Below are positions 48,701-55,000 of a stretch of DNA of 64,000 nt, in pieces (within the stretch, counting starts at the first letter, position 1; every line of letters begins with the position of its first letter). The notes under the pieces are model-generated. The model was not told where the DNA came from. It saw only the letters and a program-made list of their open reading frames with translations, and ran no database searches. Location of the stretch: assembly GCF_003265705.1 (NCBI RefSeq), contig NW_020312817.1, forward strand, positions 54,068,794 to 54,132,793, written 5' to 3'. Source of the stretch: Callorhinus ursinus. Its lineage: Eukaryota; Chordata; Mammalia; Carnivora; Otariidae. The translations under genes were made by a program, and so were the position numbers.

Positions 48701-51700
48701 GTTTCCTATCGTTTAAGGAAACGTGCGCAAGAGGCGGGGAGAGGCAGAGGGGGAAGGAGAGAGAGAATCTCAAGCAGCTTTGCGCTAAGTGAGGCTCGAT
48801 CTCATGACCCTGAGATCATGACCTGAACTGAAATCAAGAGTTGGACACTTAACTGACTGAGGCACCCAGGCGCCCCTAAGGAAATTCTCATATTATAACC
48901 AATCACTATAAAAAATAAAACAGTCACTGCTTTCTCAACTTAAAATGCTGCTTTATAACAATATATCCCTGAGCCTCATTCCACGTTTTTGGCTTAAGTG
49001 CTTCCAGTTTGCAAACTGTCTCTTTGGTGTATGCAAAATAAATTTTTACTAGTTATTACTTCGGTGATTCACTGGTCTTACTTCTGTTATTTCTGAACTT
49101 TTGAGAGTACAGGGCAAGAGTCTTAACTCTCAGATCAGCTGCGGAGCCTGAACGAATAAATGTTTCTTGAGAGTCTAGAATTAAAAATGTCTAAGACTGA
49201 ATGAGAAAAAGAGTAGAAGAAAAAGAAGAAGAAAAGGAGGGGGAAAAGAGGAGAAGGGGAGAGATGGAGAGGGGGAAGGAGGAAAAAAGAAAAAGTGTCT
49301 ATAAAAGGGAATTCTGTATTTTTCTACATTTCTCTAATTTTATTACTTGAAAATAACCTCAAACCTACAAGGCCCTCATCATCTTTAAATAAAATCAATG
49401 GCCTCAGGAAAAAAAATGACCCTGAGATTGTGCAGCTGGGCTTCTTTGCATGAGTTATGGCACTAGAATAAAAAGCCACATTATTTTTAGACAAGAGGGA
49501 GCACTGCCTGGCAGAAGAAAAGGAAAGTATAATTTCAGAAGTAACTGCCTCTCCTAAATGCCTCTATTATTTGATATGTCCAAATCACTTTCATCCAAAA
49601 ACAGTAAAACTAAAGTACAAAATATGTAAGTACTATTTATCGAGCAGTAACTAGGTGCCAGGCTCTGTGCTAAATGCCCTGAATATATTATCATATTAAA
49701 TCTTCATAAGAACTCTCTGAAGGGGGCGCCTGGGTGGCTCAGTCATTAAGCGTCTGCCTTCGGCTCAGGTCATGATCCCAGGGTCCTGGGATCGAGCCCC
49801 GCATCGGGCTCCCTGCTCCGCGGGAAGCCTGCTTCTCCCTCTCCCACTCCCCCTGCTTGTGTTCACTCTCTTGCTGTGTCTCTCTCTGTCAAATAAATAA
49901 ATAAATAAATAAATAAAAAGAACTCTCTGAAGGACAGACTGTTATTTTCCCCACTGGAGACATGAGGAAATAAGGGTCAGAGAGGTTAATTAGCTGATCC
50001 AAGATCACAGCGCTAGTTAATTGGAATGCTGTGATTCAAACTCCAGTCAGCGGGATTTCAGAATGACAAGTAAGACTTTACTTACAAGTCCCACTTACTT
50101 TGGGGGAAGAAGTAACCATCAGAGTTAAACTTATTCACCCCAAGACATAAATGACAAACTGCAAGCCCTTCCTCATCTTGAGCACAAGAACCTTGGACAT
50201 CATAAATGAAGAGAGGAGAGTGGGAAGCCATAAGAGAGACAGTAGTGGGGGTGGGGACACTGATGGGGAGGGAGGAATGGCCCCGGACAGGAAGGGCTCA
50301 AGTGGCCACTCTTCCCCACATTGCAAGTCGACTGGGGTGGACTCTGTGCAAAGATGGAAGTAGGAGGTCACACATCCTACAGCAATGAAGCAGGGCAGAT
50401 AGCTGGAGCAGTGGGGTGCTGGAGCCCACGTACAGCGGCTCACAAGGATGCACTGTCACACTTTCAGGAACAATGTGAGCCAGTTGTTAAACACAGCCAT
50501 CATCAAAAGTTAAATTATATAAGCCTATAATGAAATATTTTATATTAAAAATCAAGGTAATAATAGAGTTCAGCGATTCCTAGTTATTTACTATATTTTA
50601 CTATGATTTCTGTTCATGTGGTTATTTACATCTGTTCTATCTGTGTGGTTAAAATACTATAAAACACTGTGCTTTACACATCTCTTCTCAACTCTGTGTT
50701 CAGTGATGTCATGTTAGCAGCCTGAATCAGCCAGGCTGGTGTATTTACACCACGGAAATTGGCTAATCCTGCATCACGATCAGCTCGGCCACCAGAGAGC
50801 CATTTGTGAAACATTTCCCAGCCACCTGCGGTAACGTCCCTGAAAAGGAGATGAGACAAGGGAACAAAGAAGCTAGGACTGTCCAGAACCATCACTGTAG
50901 CAGAGACTCGAGGGCAGTTTGCTGAGGTTCTGGTTTAAACAATTTCCCTGACAAAGAACCTGTTGGAATGAGTTCTATCAAGCTAAGTCAAAGATTTACA
51001 GAGCATTATGCTATTAAAGCTGGACAGACCATGCTGACACCTCAGGGGAAAAAATGCACAGATTGCCTTCTGTTGAGCCCCGAGCCTCCTGGGAGGCAGG
51101 CACAGGAGGTCCATCAGAGAGGGGCCGATCATTTATTTAATCATTCTCCTTTGTTGGACGTTAAGTTCACAGTTTCTCATTATAAACAGCACTGCACGTA
51201 TCTTATTTCTCTTGGATCACTTCCTAAAACTAAAATGACTCGCTGTAAGCCTATGATATTTTTTTGGCTCTTAGAAATTCGTCCAAATGGCTTTCTAGAA
51301 AGTTTGCACCAGCTTATATGCATATCATCAGTGTACATGAGGGCCTTTTTCACCTGATTGTTCCAAGATTACTGGGGTTTCTGTCTGAGATTTTTTTTAA
51401 GGGATAGAACTGTGTGTGTTCTTTTTAAATTTGTAACTAATTTATGCCTTATAGAAAAATTAGAAAATGGACAAAAAAGAGGAAAATCAAAAATTGTCTG
51501 CACCTCCAGTGCTCAGAAGAGATAACCACTATTAACAGGTCTGAGTACTTCTCTCCCAGTCATTTTCCCATAAATTCACATTCATTATTTTTTCCCTCAA
51601 CAATGGGATTAGTTAGATACCTCATCCTCTGTTGTGAACTGGCCTTTTTTGCTTTTGTTTTCAAAGCAGTATTATGGATATCTTTCTATTTCAAAAAGTA

Positions 51701-52038
51701 TTAATTTAGGGCATAACAGCAGACTTATATTCTTTGTATAAATATACAAAATTTCCTTGATATAACTTAGCCCCTACAACTGGGTATTGTTTTTAACATC
51801 ACTATTATAAACAGGACTGTAGTGAAAACATGTACAGGTAAATTTAATTATCTACATCAGTCTTAGGGCACCTGGGTGGCTCATTCAGTTAAGCAGCTGT
51901 CTTTGGCTCTGGCATGATCTCAGGGTGCTGGGATCCAGCCCGGATCGGGCTCCCTGCTCAGCAGAAAGTCTGCTTCTCCCTCTGTCTCACCCCCACCTCC
52001 CCTCCCCAGCCCCTAGCTCATGCTCTCTCTCTCTCAAA

Positions 52039-52077
<39 letters not shown>

Positions 52078-55000
52078 CATCTTTAAAAAAATAATTATCT
52101 ACACCAGTCTTAAGCAACCACTTTGGTTAAATGTCTAGAATTAGAAATGCAGGGTCAAAGAGTTTGCATTTTTTAAAAAGGCATGTATTACCCTCCAGAA
52201 AGGTGGTACGGGATTTTCATTTCCATCAGCTGTGCATTATAATTCCTATTCCCTGTCCTTTCCAACACCGAAATTTCTAGAAAAGCTTTGCTCATTTGAC
52301 AAGGGGACAGTGATGTCTCGTTAGATTACATTGTATGTCTTTAATTATTACCGAGACTGAACTTTTTTATATACGCATATTGGTGATTACATTTCTTTGG
52401 TAAATTGTCCATTTGCGTCATTTGCTCACTTTTCTATTGAGCTATTTGGACTTTTTTTAAAAATAGGTTTGAAAGAATACTTTAAATATTAAGAATATTT
52501 GTGTACTATATGCACATATACAATTTTTCCTTCTTATTATTTGCCTTTTCACATTATGATAATTGGTTTTTAAGGTAGAGATATTTTTATTTATGTAATT
52601 AAATTAGCCTTTACCTTGTGCTGTCTTTGTTGCTTACACTATGCTTGAAAAACACCTGCCTTCCAAAGATTATGCAGGTAGCTGCGTTTTCTTCTAGGAC
52701 TTTTATGAACTCACTTTTTTTTACATTTAAGTCTTTAGTCCATCCAGAATCATGAATGGTGCGAAACATGGCATAGAAATATACCTTTATTTTTCCCCAA
52801 GAATTTAGCTCATGTCTGTAACTTTCATGTCATTTCGAGATGTTTGACATGTCTATGAATCCCAAAACGGTGTTAAATAAATGCTTTATTTTTAATAGAT
52901 TTCCTTTATCTTAACAAAATAATGATGGATATATAAAAAGTCTACAAGGATGTCCACTTAACTCTTATTTGTAATAATAATATAAAAATATCAGCCCAAA
53001 TTCATTAGAAAATTAAATAAATTATAAAATGTCCATACAGTAGATTATTCTGCCACCATTAAGAATTACATTGTAAAAGAATATTTATCTATAATAATAG
53101 TAATTCATGACTTATTGTTAATTTTTAAATGAAGAATATTATTATACTAATTTGCATTTAGAATAGATGAGTTTCTAAATGTATACGTATAGAAATAACT
53201 GGAAGAAGTGAGAATTTGGGTGCCTATTTCTTGCTAATGGGATCTTTTTCATTTTCTGCTTTGTGTTCTTCCACATCTTCCAAATTTCCTACCATGCACA
53301 CATATAACTTTTGTAATCAAGGTATCCATATCTATATACAGTAAAATCTTTTTTCTAATACATTATCATTCATCCCTAAAAGCTTTTTAAAAAACTTTTT
53401 ATATCTGAAATGAGTACTGAATTTTACCAAATGCTTCTTTCAGTCACAATTTAGGGGTTGTGCAGTTTTTCCTTATTTGACTTATTGATCTCAACCTATT
53501 GATCTGATGTATTATAGTAATAGAGTTCCTTAAAAAAAAAAAAAAAAAAAAAAGCTTCTTCTCCTAGAAGAAGCTTTGCCTAATTATCCCAGGCTACTTT
53601 ACCCCCGGAAGGACTTCCTTCAGAAGCAAAGGAGAGAATCTAGGACCTCCAATAATTTATTTAACCTTTGACATCAGCTTTCACAAAACATTTTATTTAC
53701 ACATGCTTCATATCATTTGAGCCTGTGGTAAGTGCAGGCCGGATAACGATTGTCTCATTCTATAAAAGAAGAAAGAGGAGTCCAGAAAAATTAAATAGTT
53801 ACCTGGCCAATTTCCTGGTAGAAGAGCCAGGGAAGGAATACAAGCTTGGACATATTATACCTCTCATCATCTACATCTCGGGGAAGTAAACCCCACCGAG
53901 TTGTCCTTCCTGCTGATTTGGGAAGGCTAATGCTTTAGTGCCACCTCCCTCATTCTGCAGATGGGAAGACTTGCTGCGTCAGCTCCTCATGCACTAGTCC
54001 CCACCACCTTAGCCTATAATTGCTTGGCTCTGATAGGGTCTGGGTTGTTCATAAAGTAAAAGGAAGTCTGGTTACCATGCACAGGTCACTGAGCAAGAAC
54101 CCAGTCTGTGGTGGGGTCTCTGGCCCTTCTCCAGCCTTTGCAGTGACAGACACTCAAGTGGAGGGCCTGGTTAACCAGGTGCTGCTGATATGTCACAGAT
54201 CCCCAAGCTTATTCTTAAAGAGAACTGTCCTCTTCCAAAATGACTGTCTTGTTTCTTTACATACCCTGCCATCCACCCTCAATACCCTTAGCATTCTTGG
54301 GTCTTTTGTTCCTGGATCCAGAAGGTTCTAGAGTCTGTCTTCCCTAATAAGTTCCTTCTGGCCAAGCTCACTCTTCCACCTCCACAGACATGAGCTCTAG
54401 ATGGGGTGGCCAGTCATCCTGAGAGCTCCAAGACATGCAGGTTACACCTGGGGTCCCAGGGTAATTGTTAATAGCACGCCCTTTCACTTTCATGCACCAT
54501 GACGGCCAAGAGGAATCACTAGTCCCAAGACTTAGGACAAAAGTCCACTCTGGCCCCATCCACTCCAATTAGAAATCCTGTTTACTGTACTTTCAAAGTA
54601 TACCAGCAACCTGATCACTTTCCTCCAGTCCACAACCCCCACTGACATTCTAAACAACACAACCTCTCCCCTAGATTATGCTCATGCCTCCTTCCTCTGG
54701 CCCTGAATCTATTTTGAACACTGTAGCCAGAGCCTTCCTTTTACAGCATAAGCCAAAGAAGTGTCCCCTTTCTGCTCAGAACCTTGCAATGCTTTCCCAC
54801 AGCCCTCAGCATAAACCTTCATGTCTTTGCAGTGATCCCCCTCTTTGCTATCTGCACTGTGATCCTGAGCCCCGCCCTCCCCTCTCTGACTCCATCCCCT
54901 TTGATCCTCTCATTCCCTAGCTCTGTTGCTCCCACACTGACCTCCTTGGTATTCTCAGCACACAGCAGACATGCTCCACCACTGGGCCTTTGCACTGGCT

